From Scatophagus argus (Eukaryota > Chordata > Actinopteri > Scatophagidae): a DNA stretch of 64,000 bases. The stretch is from contig NC_058496.1 of assembly GCF_020382885.2 (NCBI RefSeq), positions 4,022,501 through 4,086,500 on the forward strand, given 5' to 3'. A program made the translations under genes and the position numbers. The notes under the pieces are model-generated. The model was not told the origin of the DNA. It made no database searches and worked only from the letters and a program-made list of their open reading frames with translations. Shown piece by piece: positions 31,283 to 43,760 of the stretch. Position 1 is the first letter of the stretch, and the number at the start of each line of letters is the position of its first letter.

Positions 31283-34200
31283 ACAGAAATGGAGAATCTG
31301 AGCAAACGTCTTTCAGTGAAGCTGACAGACTTCAGCAATCACAAAACCGATTCCTCTACTTATGCCTAAAGATATCGTATCAGTAAAACACATCAGTCTC
31401 TATGTAAACTACTTTTTGTGCAGCAGCTGCACATCACTCCTCCATGTCCATGTCATCTCCCTCAGTACGAACATGTTTGTACATTCACAGTTGAATCAGA
31501 GGACGCGGTGGCCTCTGGTGACACACTTGGCTTCAGCTCAACGTAAATGCAATCAATGCTTCCACCCCCATAGCTGTGAGTGATCTGATCCTTGCTTAAG
31601 CTGTCCAGTCTCTCAGTTTGTTTGGGGGAGTGAAGAGGGGTCATTCGGCAATGGATGTGCGGAACGGCCATGTTAAAAGAAAATAAATAAATAAGAAACA
31701 ACAGTTTACAGTCTATGTTTTGGCTGATAACTTATCTTCTTGCTTCTGTGACCTGGCAGGCTCGTGTTGGAAGGTCACTCTGTAGGTAATTTGTTCTGCA
31801 TCAATAAACAGTTTGAGGAAATCAAACTGTTCGAGTTTGATTAGGGCCTCAGTACTGAGGATCCTAATCAATTATAATGTTCTGATAAGGAATGAAAATA
31901 ACTAAGATGCAGTTACACTATGAAGAGGCTATAAAAATCTTCGTATTTCTATTTTAAGGAGAGATAAGCATAATACTAAGCATGATACTTTTATCTCTGA
32001 AGAAAACAAAGCACAGATTTTTTTTATCAGTTGAAGTTTATTTTAAAAAAAATATTAAACAATAATTGTTAAGAGTAATAAGAAAAGAGTAAAAGATGAA
32101 GAAAAAAAAGCAGTAAGAGCCAGATACAGTTTCCAAGTGGCACAGTGCCTTTCTTTTCTGCAGTATTTTAATGTACCAAAGTCACAGCCAATATGTTAGA
32201 GCTCTCTGTATTCAAACTGAAACACTCGCACAGTTTCTGCCTCATACTTTAACCACTCAAACCCAGACCTCCCTTTGTACGTCACTAATTAAAAAAGTTA
32301 AGTTGAGAAGAGCCAGCCAGGGACTCGCAAGTGGTGAGTCAGCGAGTCGAGTCAATGTCTTCATCCCCTCAAGCTCCACCGTGCCAAACTTCGTGGTAGA
32401 GGTTCAGCCGCTGTGTTCATCTTAGCCTAAAGACACTGCCCCAGTGTGCTCCAGCAGACATTCACAGCGATGACAGCCCCCCACAATGAGCTGTACTGAT
32501 GATGCCTTCATTAGCACTACATTATCTATCATTATTTTTTTGAGGAGGCTCAAGTCCTTCACTGTTATTTTTCAGACTCATACTGGGTCATTCTGACCAG
32601 TTACCCTCATGCTATACAGTACTTACATGAGGATGAAGGTGGCACCACCTGCTGTGTGCTGTTCAAACCTGTTCACAATTCTTCTACAGAAAACAAGCAG
32701 CCTCATCAAAGGAGGACTGTCGTTACTCAACTCAGAGGAGTGTTATTTTGATTGCACAGCACTGAATCCTGTGGTCAGAGGGGTGTGAAAATGTTCTGTT
32801 TGTGGTCCTGTACTGCATCATTATTTTTGATGCATCACTGCCGTTTCTGTAAATTGAACTCAAGCACAAAAATGTGGTGGGTCAGCAATTGAAAACAAAG
32901 GATACACTTGTACACTGATGAGAAACTTTTCATCTGCCTCATGAAGATGTTTAAGCTCTAAATCATTCTCTGATTTAACTGATTGTTCATTATTCTTGCC
33001 ATTTCTCAGTCTGAGGTAACACCCATGAGCATGACTCTACGATGGGCATAAACTCATTATTTCAGTTGGCATGTTTACATTAGCCAGATGTGCCACACCA
33101 TAGCTCTGTGAGCAGCACTGCTGTCATACGCGTTGCTGTGCCAGGACGCGCCTGATGATGTCTACAACTGTGGGTACGCTGCAGATTAGTCCAACCATTA
33201 GACAACAGTCCAACAGCAACTTCAATACTATAGTGCCTCTGAGTTTATGGGGACCAGTAAAACAGATGAAACACTAAGTCATTTAAGGTTAGAGCAGCAG
33301 AAATCTGAGAAAGTAGTGTCCCTGCAGAGAGGATCATAGACTAATAAAGTGAGTTATGGTTATGTGGGAGAGTTGTGATAAATCAAAGATGTTTACAGAG
33401 AGTTTTCTTGTGGCACCAGGAAAAAGCTAATTGTACTTAACTGCCTTCCACGTTGCACTTTGCACTTAAAACTTCCTGTGATAGAATCTCTTTAGTGATG
33501 GTTGGAGGATTTCTGTAGAGCATGGATCAGGATTTATTAAGAGTCTTAAAAGTGATGATTATTAAATGATGTATTTTCTACATAATACAGGATTGGATGG
33601 CTGCTCAGTGTTACCCAGCATTTAGACTGAAAATACATTACAGTTTAATAGTGAGTAACAGAGGACACAGAATGACCACACGACTATGAGTGCATGACGT
33701 AACACTATCCAATAAAGTCAACATGCAATATACTTATCCATCGTATTGACTTTCATAAACTTCATTTGCAGAAAAGCCTGCAAAAACAATGGGATGTTGA
33801 AGACTCCATTGGTGCTTGGCCATCTAATGTTTGGCAGACTCACACCTCCTGAATGAGCCTTTTCTTTTCAAACCAGACCACTCCCTGTTAATATCTGACA
33901 GAACTTGTATGATTTCATCCTAAAAAAAAAAAAGGACGCTGCATGACCAATCCTGTGGATACGTGCATGATTTGAAAGCATGTGTGACTTGCTGGTGTAC
34001 CTTAAATCTCAGAGTTGGTGCTTGTAATATTCATCAGTGAGGAGTGCTGGTGCGGAGGTGAGGCCCGCACTGTAGGCTTGATGAAGCAGTCTGGAGGAGG
34101 AACTCTTGGATGGAGAGACGAGTCACAAAGCAACATTCATCGTATTGATTGTGCACATGCTTGCATGCGTAGCAAATGGCAGGCTGGCTGTTTGTGCTCA

Positions 34201-37200
34201 TCATGTACCTGCAGAGTCTGAACTGTTTAAGGACCTCAACACGTTCAGTACTGAAGTCCAACGTTGCTGATCCTCACCAGCAGGTTTCACTCAGCAAGTG
34301 TGAGCTGTTACAGTATGTCTGTTGCTCCACAGCTGCAGTGCTCCTATGGCAGCTCTGAGAGATGAAGTAGAGGAGTCCATGTCCCAGCTCATGTCTGGAA
34401 ACCCGCCTGCTGGTCTCGAGGGGCCATCTGAGCTGCCAAAGTGGAAACAGTCTTGGGTCTTCCTGGAAGTGATAGAGGAACTCTTCCCACTACAGACTCA
34501 AACATGGATGCTAAGAATTCACGCAATGGAAAACACTAATACACTTTAGAAAAGTTTTGTGAATGATAGACAAAATATATATTTTTTTCTGCTGTCACCA
34601 GAAACACGCAGTGTGCTTTTGGGGTTTTGAGTGCAACACAATAATATGGATCATCAATTGATTGGAAGATCATGCTAAAGCCATTTTGTTTACGATTGCC
34701 ACACTTTCACATCAAGATATGTGCCAAATGCAGGTGTGTTCATCAAACAGTTCTTCAGAAAATGACTAAGTACTTACCCATTACTGATTTCATATCATCA
34801 GTTCCTTAAACTTCCTTTTTCTAGGGAAATTAAGAGCTGCAACCACACAATTTTAGTTTGTATTTAAGGCCGGAGAATGTTGGAAAAACACATCAATACC
34901 AAGATCTTATCAATGGTATTCAGTAAATGATTCGTATTTAGAAAGCTGTGGATGAAGGAATTATGCAATTTGGCTGCGTGGATTTGGTTTATGATGTAAA
35001 CATTCAATTAAAATCAGACAAGTGGATGCATTTGTAACTTCTGGCGTGTATGTTTCTTACCTGCCTATTTACACTGAATTATTTCATCCACACGTTAAAT
35101 AAATAGAAATTTCAAAAGGCTTTAACTCTTACCCTGCACAGCAGCTGATACAGTACACTGTTGAGTCATTTTGCTGATCATTATTTTTAAAAGATTTGAA
35201 CTTTTGCAGCTGATGACTTTTAAATGTTGTAGTGCACCACTGCTGCAGCCTGATTTCATCCAAAAAAAAAAAAAAAAAAATGTGGAAACAAATTGTCACA
35301 TCAGAACTTTACAGCTTTGACCCCAAATTCTCATTTTCCTAAGTACGAAGGTAAATTTCAGTGTCTCAGTGTTTACTCAAGGTCTTCACTGATCCAGATC
35401 ACATTTACTTCATATCTATTTCTACCAGTGACAATCCCCCGCTGGCACAGACCTCGAGTTCTTCAGCTCTGTGGAAGTGCCTTGTTACGCAGAGACAACT
35501 CCTGCCTCGGGCTAATGACATGTCCTCTGAACAAACCGCGAATGCCACCTTCAAAGGAGACACGCAGTGCCCCAGTTTTTGTGGCCATGGGGAGCTGTCT
35601 GCCAGGACTAAGTTTAAAATTTTCACTTGTTACCATAAAATTCCTGGTAAAACATTGCATGTGGAAGGAGTTAGAGACACCTAGAAGATCTGCGCCTCAG
35701 AATGAGACAAGCACTGCGTACGCATTGAAACTATGCAGCGTCCATAATCCAAGTGTATACAGTAATTCATACACGTTGTCATCAGGCTTGCCAACCCAGA
35801 CTTGCCCGAGGACATTGGTGTCACTCAGCTGGCAACGTTATTCTTGTCTTTTGCTCTCTCTTAAGGCTGAAAACAAAGGTTGCACGTCTCTAATGAGGAA
35901 GTGAGGACAGAACAAAGGCTTTACAGTATGAATGTGTTGTCAAGCAGTTTTAATCTATCATACTGCGGCCTTTGTAATCCTCTGTGTCTAAAGAGGAGTT
36001 TGGGTTTGTTGCTGAAACCACCAGCAGCCACAATAGAGAACTTGCCCTCCTAGGTATCAGTAAACTAAGAATCCACAAGCTTAGAAATAAATAAATAACC
36101 AAGGAGCAAAATATGGGGTCACTGGGAGGTTGATCTCTGAGATGCACCAGCAGTATAATAAGGACTAATCCACTTTATTCATGTTTTTTCCCCTCCTCTT
36201 TCTCCGTCTCCCTGTCATTACCTCTCGCACATTCTCACCATCCTGGCCTTTCTCCTGCAGTTTTCTTTCCCTCCACTCATCTTTCATTCCCTCCAACAGC
36301 ACTCAGAGTAGCGATTCAAACAGGCTCCACTGATCATTTAAAGGGTCAGGGTCTGTTTGGACACTTCTGGTCCACGCAGCAGGAGCTGGTAGAGACTTTA
36401 TTAGACCGATGGCCTTTGAAGTCTTCAAGACTGTGAAAAACTCTCCTGTCTGATCAAAGGAGGAAAGAGACGAGGAAATTAGAATAATGTGCATGGATAA
36501 GCTTCAGCTTGAGCTTTAGGGATAATGATGTATTCAGTATAAATATTTTTGAGTTATGGTATTATTTTATATTAGTATATCTTAGAATGTAGAATAACTA
36601 ACAATACAGATTATCCGTTGAGGGAAAATTTTCAAATGCAACGGACAATTCAGCATTTGTCAGATCTGAGAACAACTTTCCACCATCACTGAAGGAAAAA
36701 ATAAAATAATAATAATAATAATGATAATAGTGATGATGATAATCATCTGGAAAGGCTGGAAATGAAACTGAATGAGCTCAGTTTTGTATCAATCAGTGAG
36801 GTCAACGTGACTCTTGACTATCTGCATCAATCATACGCACTTCCTTGCGACGCAGCTGACATTTGCCATAACTGTTCATGTAAATTAATGATGCATGAAA
36901 CACCACAGTGTAAATGAAAAGTTTTGGATTTGATGCTGTCACATCACTGGCTGCTTTCGGAATAAAAAGTAAAGAGGGTTCACGGAAAACTCGCTCTGGT
37001 GAGGGTCGAGTGGGCCTCATTTATGAAAGACGGTAAACATTTTGTGTAAGATATGCATTCAGAGTAACGAGGTCAAAACTGAAGTCATTAGTTACAACCA
37101 CAGAAGTACCAACAACAAATAATGTCTCTTCCTTTGAGTTATTTTGAGTTTTTATATTTTACTTATGAGTTATCCCCAAATGCTGTGTCAGACTCTTCCT

Positions 37201-38702
37201 CACACTCACCAGGAATACAATCACAATCCTGGTGAGTGGAATAGTGATTTACTTATTTGCTGGAATAAAAGTAGCCTATTAATCAAAGGTAAATATATCA
37301 GAATAATAAAGTAATATACATTAAAATGACCAAAAATGACTGTTATGTCTATTTTGTTAGGTTGAATGTACTTACATTATCCCAAATAATTCAAATAATG
37401 TTCAGACTTGGAGAAATAATTTTTCTTAAGATGGAGCGTTTCATAACATACCTCAAACATGATTAAACATTTTCTCATATGTGAACATTTCTGCTTGGGT
37501 CACCAGACAGAAATTTTATCCACAAAGGGTGGCTGTTTAATGATAAAGACAACAACTCCCATGATCTACTTTACTCATTCATCAAACTACTTCTTTTCTT
37601 TTCATCTTCTTGACTGAAAGACTGTTAGTGGCTGAAATTACTCACTGTGTGTATAAGCTGAAAAAAAAATAGTACTAAGACCCTATAAAACATCACCAAA
37701 GTGTTATTTTCGTCATATTTTCCATCTCCAGAGTGCATCACACATCTGATTCAGAAATGTTTTGTAATTTAATCACTGGGGTCATCTTAACCTTTAACAA
37801 AATTGCTTCACAGTCAGTTAAGTGTAATTAGTTCAGGCGGTTTTGTTGCCAGACTTGCACAGGGAGGGAGGACTTGAGAAAGAAACAAGGATGAGGACGA
37901 AGGCAACGATGACGTTCAAAACTGAACTGTAACACACACTGGAAAGCAAAAGGCCTGTTTTCATGAAGCTACGCCATGTGGCACTTCAGTAAATTTTGAT
38001 GAGCCAACTCAAGCACAAAAATCAGCACACGCGTTCAAGTCACTTTAGAAACGACAAGAAAAAGTTTAAATGTTGTTTTAGGCATCCAGTCACTGAGTAA
38101 CCGCCAGATATTCTTCTGTCGTCATTACAAATGTGCCACAGTTTAAAGGAGATTAGGAGTAATCACTTTGATTTAAAATGTTAAAAAATGGTTTGGTTGC
38201 GCAGAAGTCTGCTGTTTGTAGTTAATGACTACTGCACTACAAATAAATCAGTTTATTCTTCGGTTTATTTATTTTGCATTAATAACCAGAAAGGGAATGA
38301 CGGTAACAGCTGCTATCACCAAACTCGAGTAAGTGACTTCAGGTCTTCCATATCACTTTCCCTTTCATCTTCACGCAGGACATTAGCTTGGTTCATTGAC
38401 CCAGTCATGTCCCTCCACCAGTATCTCCTCTTCCCAAGATAGAAGCAGATGACTGAGAGCTTCCTGTTCCTGTGTCTCCTGTATCTGCGTCACTGGCTGA
38501 TAATCACGACTTTACCGGCAGGCTTCACTTGATTCTCTATCTCAAACCTGGGGGAGGGCCAGAAAGGATGCACACCAATATGGGATCCACGTTCCCTAAA
38601 AAGGGACTGTGTGTGTGTGTGTGTGGATGGGGGGGCTGTTGGGCTCTGGACACTCATCAGTAATCAGAGTATCAAGGGTGAGTGTGTCAACAAGTCTCCT
38701 CC
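31283..38702. other. Gene-free region, part 2
   Basis: No gene is supported. It includes poly-A at 35262-35280, a TAA/TGA-rich microsatellite at 36706-36740, and a perfect 12-bp hairpin at 37203-37238. A 203-codon open frame at 35293-35904 shows no family motif and no splice context, and is treated as chance. Confidence 0.55.
37203..37238. repeat. Perfect 12-bp inverted repeat (12-nt loop)
   Basis: CACTCACCAGGA at 37203-37214 pairs exactly with TCCTGGTGAGTG at 37227-37238. Function unknown. Confidence 0.88.
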
Positions 38703-38708
38703 TTTATT
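38703..38708 (-). terminator. Candidate poly(A) signal of the unrecognised gene
   Basis: TTTATT on the + strand is AATAAA on the - strand, 173 bases beyond the stop codon at 38881-38883. Confidence 0.35.
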
Positions 38709-38880
38709 TAAATCCTCTGTACCACACACAAGACATACCTCAACGTATTTACCTCAATGACTCTTTGAGTCGGTTGTGACAAAGTTGAGATTTGCACAAT
38801 GTCCTTAAACAGCACATCTGATTTGTTATGATTTGATAAATTGGTCTAATTGACCGACACTTTGTCAAAGTTAAAATGTT

Positions 38881-39837
38881 TCACGACTCTTCTGTTGGAA
38901 TCACAACTTCAGCTGCAGTGTTTGGGATAATGTTTGAACTGACTGGAGTACTGTTTTTAAGCTGCTGCAGCCGTCCACACTCAAGATGGAAATGAGAGGA
39001 TTTGTCATCCAAATTGGCAGTTACACAAGGTTTTAATGTATCCAAAACATTCTGGATATCCACCTCAGTCTCTGTGATTCTGTCCAATTCTTTAAGACAT
39101 TAAAGATCTTCTTGGTATGAATGCGAACCCTTCTTTCAGCTTCAGTGTCACAGATATCTAGCAAAGTCACATTGTGTGGTGCAATCAGCTGCCAGCTCTT
39201 CGCAGTAAACCCTGTGAGGACGAGTGTTGACTGTGAGGTTACAGAGGAGGTTATCATAAACTCTTCACTGTCCATGTCACTCCACGAGGATTCCTGAAGA
39301 CTACACTTCAGATATGACCTAAGACAGCGATGCTTAAGGCTGCAGTTCTCTCCAAACTTAATAAACTTTTTGTATAACTCTGCAAGTTGTTAAAAGAGAG
39401 AAGAATGACAAAAGGTTTAAAGGCAGTCATCAACTTGTATTTTGCATGTTTAAAGCCATTATTAATGACACTTCACCTTACAATATCACAATAGACAAAC
39501 AGGCATCAACAGCAAGCATGAGTCAAAATGGTTGAGTTCAATGACAAAAATCCACCTTGTAGACCAGATTACCAAAATGTCTTTAATAAATAGCAGCAAA
39601 CTGAATGATTTGAAAAACATCAGTAGCTCTTTGAGTCAAATGCGTAGGATGATTAGACACTTGAAGAGCTATACTATCATTGCTTGCTGCGGGGTCTGCT
39701 CACTTTTTCTACATACAACAAACCGGGCACAGGTTACAAAGAAGGAGCTGAGGCGATCCAAAGTCACACCTCAGCTTCCAAACATAAGCCTCCAAGTGAA
39801 TCGCAAAACAGCTGTGAATATTTATGAAGGTCTTTTT
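38881..39837 (-). pseudogene. Part of an unrecognised gene with an apparent frame break (two exons visible)
   Basis: On the - strand two coding-like blocks can be joined. An exon at 39837-39770 (after CTCCAG, before GTGTGA) ends in SLGGLCLEAE. The next begins at 39377 after TTGCAGAG and continues LYKKFIKFGENCSLKHR, through TLVLTGFTAKSWQLIAPHN and DTEAERRVRIHTKKIFNVLK. At about 39096-39084 the sequence continues in another frame as ELDRITETEVDIQNVLDTLK, and runs to TGA at 38881-38883. Joining them needs one extra base there, so it is either a frameshifted pseudogene or an assembly/sequencing error. A - strand AATAAA lies at 38703-38708. The C-terminal part looks helical. The family is not recognised, the upstream exons and start were not found, and composition is more protein-like than the surrounding chance frames. 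It lies downstream of tmem167a on the same strand. Confidence 0.42.
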
Positions 39838-40210
39838 CTGGAGAATTTCAAACAGGCGGAGACGATTGTGACAAACTCAAAAGGGAAATAATCGTTTTGA
39901 AATGTCCGGACAAACAAAGTATTACTTGATCCCACAAATGATGCCAGAATCTGAATTCTCTGCACTGCCCCCCGACACAGATGCATCCAGAGTAAACATT
40001 CCACGTTAGCAAACACACGGACAAACCTGGATGTCAGTGGGAGGATCGAGACAAACTCTGGGGCTATCAGCTGCCACCCTCCCCCCACGCAGACACATTT
40101 TCTCTCTCTGTGGCTACGGTGAGTGGTGACGAGTTTTCGTTTATCTAAGTGACAACCACTGGAGGTCCTGTTGTGCTTCTCGGATCGTAGTGTCCATGCC
40201 TTGTTGTCCG

Positions 40211-40216
40211 TTTATT
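40211..40216 (-). terminator. Candidate poly(A) signal of tmem167a
   Basis: TTTATT on the + strand is AATAAA on the - strand, 37 bases after the tmem167a stop codon. It would give a very short 3' UTR; longer forms may exist. Confidence 0.4.
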
Positions 40217-40252
40217 CCCCTAATGTTTCCATTTGTGGTTTTCTTTGGACTG

Positions 40253-40664
40253 CTACTGTAGAAACAATATACTAAAAGCCATGATGACACAGCAGCAAGC
40301 CACCCAGGGACTCTTCCGCTCACCTGAAGAAAACAAATCAAGTAGAGTTCAAGTTAGATTGTTGAGAAACATTTCAATGACAGCATTACAAAACAGTATG
40401 ACTTAATACAGGCTTACCTATTCTGGCACACTTCCAAAATATTCCTAGAAGCCTAAAAGACAAAAAAATAGAAGTAAATGTACAATTACAAGAATTAAGG
40501 AGGACTGTGATCCACAAAACCCAGGTGGTTATCAGATGTCCATTTCCATGTAAGGAATGTGCACAGTGGAGGAGTCAGGGACAGCAGGCAAGTTGTATTA
40601 TCTCTCGTGACAGCTGAGGCAAATGTGGCATTCCAGGCCTTCACTTTTCTGATGTGTCTGTTGG

Positions 40665-40705
<41 letters not shown>

Positions 40706-43356
40706 CAGAGAGAGTATTTATCCACCAACTTCCTTCAGCTTTCAAACTGACCAGATGGTGTTAGCATCCTTTTTGTGAGAAATTCGTTTATAGACTCAAA
40801 ATAGCCCAACATTTTCTACAATATTTGGCAGAGAATTCTCCTCTACAATGGACATGTTTTTCTGAATTAATTACAACTTGTAAGAATTTGCCTAGAGATG
40901 GTATTTCCCTCAGATTCCACCACACAAGAATTATTGGCAAACTGAATCAACACAAATAACGGCCCATGCCTCAGACAAACCAATCGAGAGGGAAAGCTAA
41001 TAAATCCTCCCATGTGCCCTAGTCAGTCTCGTGAGTTTGTCTAAAGTGGGTGTCCCTCCCTGCTCCAAAGGTGTGTGTGTGTGTGTGTGTGTGTGTGAGC
41101 AAATGTGTGAAATGCATTTGTTCCAGGGCAGTACCAGACTTATTAGAAGTGAATCATGGAGTTTGTGCATCCAAGAATAACAATGATTCAGTAACGCTGA
41201 AAATGTAGGTCTTCTGCTACTTTACTCGCCTCAGTGAGGAGCTTCTCATCAGCTGAAAAAATAAGCAAGTATCCTTAGAAGCTACATTGAGTTTCAGAGG
41301 GATGGGTAATTTAAAATTATACGTAAACACACTGAATTACTACAGAGAGCGGAACCAGCTTTATCACAGACCATTTTCTAAAACAGAAACAAAACAAACT
41401 ACTCCAGTAAACTACTCGAAATCAACTGTTAAAAGCTGACGGTGACAGGACCTTGATACTGTATAGTATTTACATGAAAGACAAACAATTTGTGCTATAA
41501 TTGCCTCAGCATTGTCAGTGATTGCACTCATAATTAGGATTAGGATGAGACCTTTTTCAATGTCCTCATTCCACCCTCAGATTTAGGTTTAGTACTTTAT
41601 TCCAAAGTATACAGTCATAATTTGACCTTGCTCATTCGGCAAGAACACTGCAGATATCTCATAAAATTAAAATATAACAGTTGACATACACTATATGAAC
41701 AGATACTAGATACAGTCATATTCACAATACTCGTAAGATAAAGAAAAGAAGAGTGAACAAGCTTTAGTTTGCTCGTGTTGTGCAGTATGGTGGTACATCG
41801 TGTCCTATTCGAAAAGACAAAGACAGGTATTTGAGGGGTCAATTAATGGCTGGAGAAGACTTCAATGGCTGCTTCACTGCTAAGTATCTGGAATGGCATC
41901 TGATCATACCCGGTCTTGTTCTTGTCTAGCAGGCTGGGAGCCAGCGCTCTGATGTAGGCACAGGTACAGATCAGGAGGAGAATCACCGTCAGCAGTGACT
42001 GGAAGTTGAAAATGGCCGACTGGAAGATGAAAGTGAATATGTTTAGTACATACACAATCTAGTGCAGCTTACCGGCAGTACTTCTTAAAAATCAGAACCA
42101 CTGAATTTATTTAAGTTGATTTTCTGTAACACTGATGTTATCCTACTTGCGGTAATGTTGTTGTGCCAGCTGTTCAGTCTGGTGCTATGACAAAGAAGTG
42201 GACTGGCTGAGTAGACCCAGTTACAGAGAGATGATTGTTTAAGATGAGGAGATGAGACTGGGTGACACACAGTATGTTTAACTATCGACATCGCCAAAAG
42301 TCCTCTTTAAGTATGTGCGTACACTAGTTACCAAATCTCATACTGCCATTTGCCAAAACGGTGACCCAGGAGTGCTTTGGCTGGCTTTGAACAATGGAGA
42401 TTATTTGTGTTCTCTTCCCTGTTTTGGTACAAATAAATGTCTCTGTCATTTTACAGGCATGTAATATCAAGTTAGGAAATGTGGTTAAAGTACAAATGTG
42501 TAGCCAACAATAGTGAACATCTCTTTCAGGCCTCTCAAAGACATGGAAGTTAGCATCCAAAGTATCCAAAGTAACTTCTGATAAATGCTTTCCACCTTAT
42601 GTATATAAAACAAAAATCACTGTCAAATTACTCTATTATGCTTAATTCCTGCATAATTATGCCACTATAAATGGATCAAGCAGCTTTGCAACGATTTTTG
42701 TTGGAATCCTATCTGGAAACTCACAGAAATATGTGAATTAATATTACGAGACTGAACCTTCTGTTCATGGAGCATCATTTTGGGACGATTTCATATGTGC
42801 CCTTAAACTAGTAAAATCAAAAATGCACCTTTTGAATATCACGTATCACTAACATGGCGACAGATATGCGTTTTAGAACAGCTTAAAATAATTTTGTACA
42901 TAGTTTTATTGTGTGATTTCCGTGTGAAAATTTTGTGTGAAAATACTTGCTCTCTATTCTATGGAACAGCTACGTGGCACACTTGCATTTATCGTATTCA
43001 CTAATTAGTGATCATTTTTGCCTTTGGACTCAAACGAAGGGCCTTCTAACACGACCACGTCACGACTCACCTCTTACATGATGAGGTAAATCTACAATAT
43101 AACAGTATTTAAGCAGTCTTACAGAAACATAATAAGATGGTGAGATCGGCTAAAAGTTGAGCTAATTTTAGCTAACCAATGCTAGCAAGGAAATGTAGCA
43201 TTTAATATACGTCCTGCTTTACAACAAATGCTGACATTAGGTGTTGCTATGGCATACTGCAGACACGGGTTAGAAATAGACTAGATGTTAAAGATAATGC
43301 TTAAAAGGCGCTTTAAAAGAAGAGAAGCAACCGCTTAGTAAAAACAAGCTTACCAT
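40253..43356 (-). CDS. tmem167a: Transmembrane protein 167A / kish-A (72 aa, four coding exons)
   Basis: The coding exons on the - strand are 43356-43354 (the ATG alone, followed by GTAAGC), 42019-41910, 40452-40418 and 40323-40253 (TAG). Phases fit, and the product is 72 aa, the length I recall for human TMEM167A. The first exon ends exactly after ATG. Exon 2 encodes [20 protein letters not shown] and then [17 protein letters not shown]. Exon 3 encodes [12 protein letters not shown]. Exon 4 encodes [20 protein letters not shown] and ends in LQ. Two hydrophobic segments (about residues 8-24 and 51-71) flank a short loop, as in kish proteins of the Golgi/early secretory pathway, where the family is needed for constitutive secretion. 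The N-terminal half is nearly identical to the vertebrate protein. The WVACCCVIM stretch differs from the YVAVCCIVM that I remember. The gene is head to head with xrcc4. Confidence 0.95.
40667..40714. repeat. (TG)n then (GA)n microsatellite
   Basis: TG dinucleotides to 40695, continuing as GA/AGAC repeats to 40714. It is in intron 2 of tmem167a (between its exons 2 and 3). Confidence 0.95.
41071..41098. repeat. (GT)n microsatellite
   Basis: 14 GT dinucleotides in intron 2 of tmem167a. Confidence 0.95.
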
Positions 43357-43760
43357 TTTTGTTGTGAATCAAAGCCACATCACACTTCCTGCTCTCTGGA
43401 AATTACGTAACGCGTACCAAGAGGCTTACGTACATACGTACGTGCGTCGACAAACCTGGTTTACTGATTGGCTGAGAGCACAGAAGTTGAAGGTTGAAAC
43501 TTCTGTCAGTAAACTGACAACACATGGAAATTCAATAATTGCAGTTTTATACAAAAATTGCTTCGTCTGGACACCGAAGTAGTTAGGCCATTCTGTACCG
43601 TAAGTCTGTTCAGGAAAATTTGTACGTATTCTACCCACACCAACATTACTTTAAATTAAATCCGTCTGTTAAGAAAATCTCCAATGTTCAGGGAGGGTGG
43701 GTCCACCTCAGCACGGCGCCTTGGCGGTAATATTGTCTGATAATATTACCATAGCTAAAT
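43357..43760. promoter_or_regulatory. Candidate bidirectional promoter of tmem167a and xrcc4
   Basis: The interval directly upstream of the tmem167a start has promoter-like motifs. These are an ETS-type ACTTCCTG at 43384-43391, the D-box/bZIP palindrome TTACGTAA at 43403-43410, CpG-containing ACGT repeats at 43411-43447, and a 9-bp palindrome at 43726-43750. A good donor (CC|GTAAGT, intron starting 43600) could end a non-coding xrcc4 exon 1. The opposite gene orientation supports a shared promoter. The exact transcription starts are not visible. Confidence 0.4.

Noticed and set aside
35293-35904. 203-codon open frame on the + strand
   Set aside because: No recognisable domain, no splice or promoter context, a biased and irregular amino acid content, and shadow frames on both strands. 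Length alone is not enough in this much sequence.
39532-39891. 119-codon frame on the + strand opposite the unrecognised gene
   Set aside because: It overlaps the - strand exon at 39837-39770, lacks family motifs and has no supporting splice or poly(A) signals.
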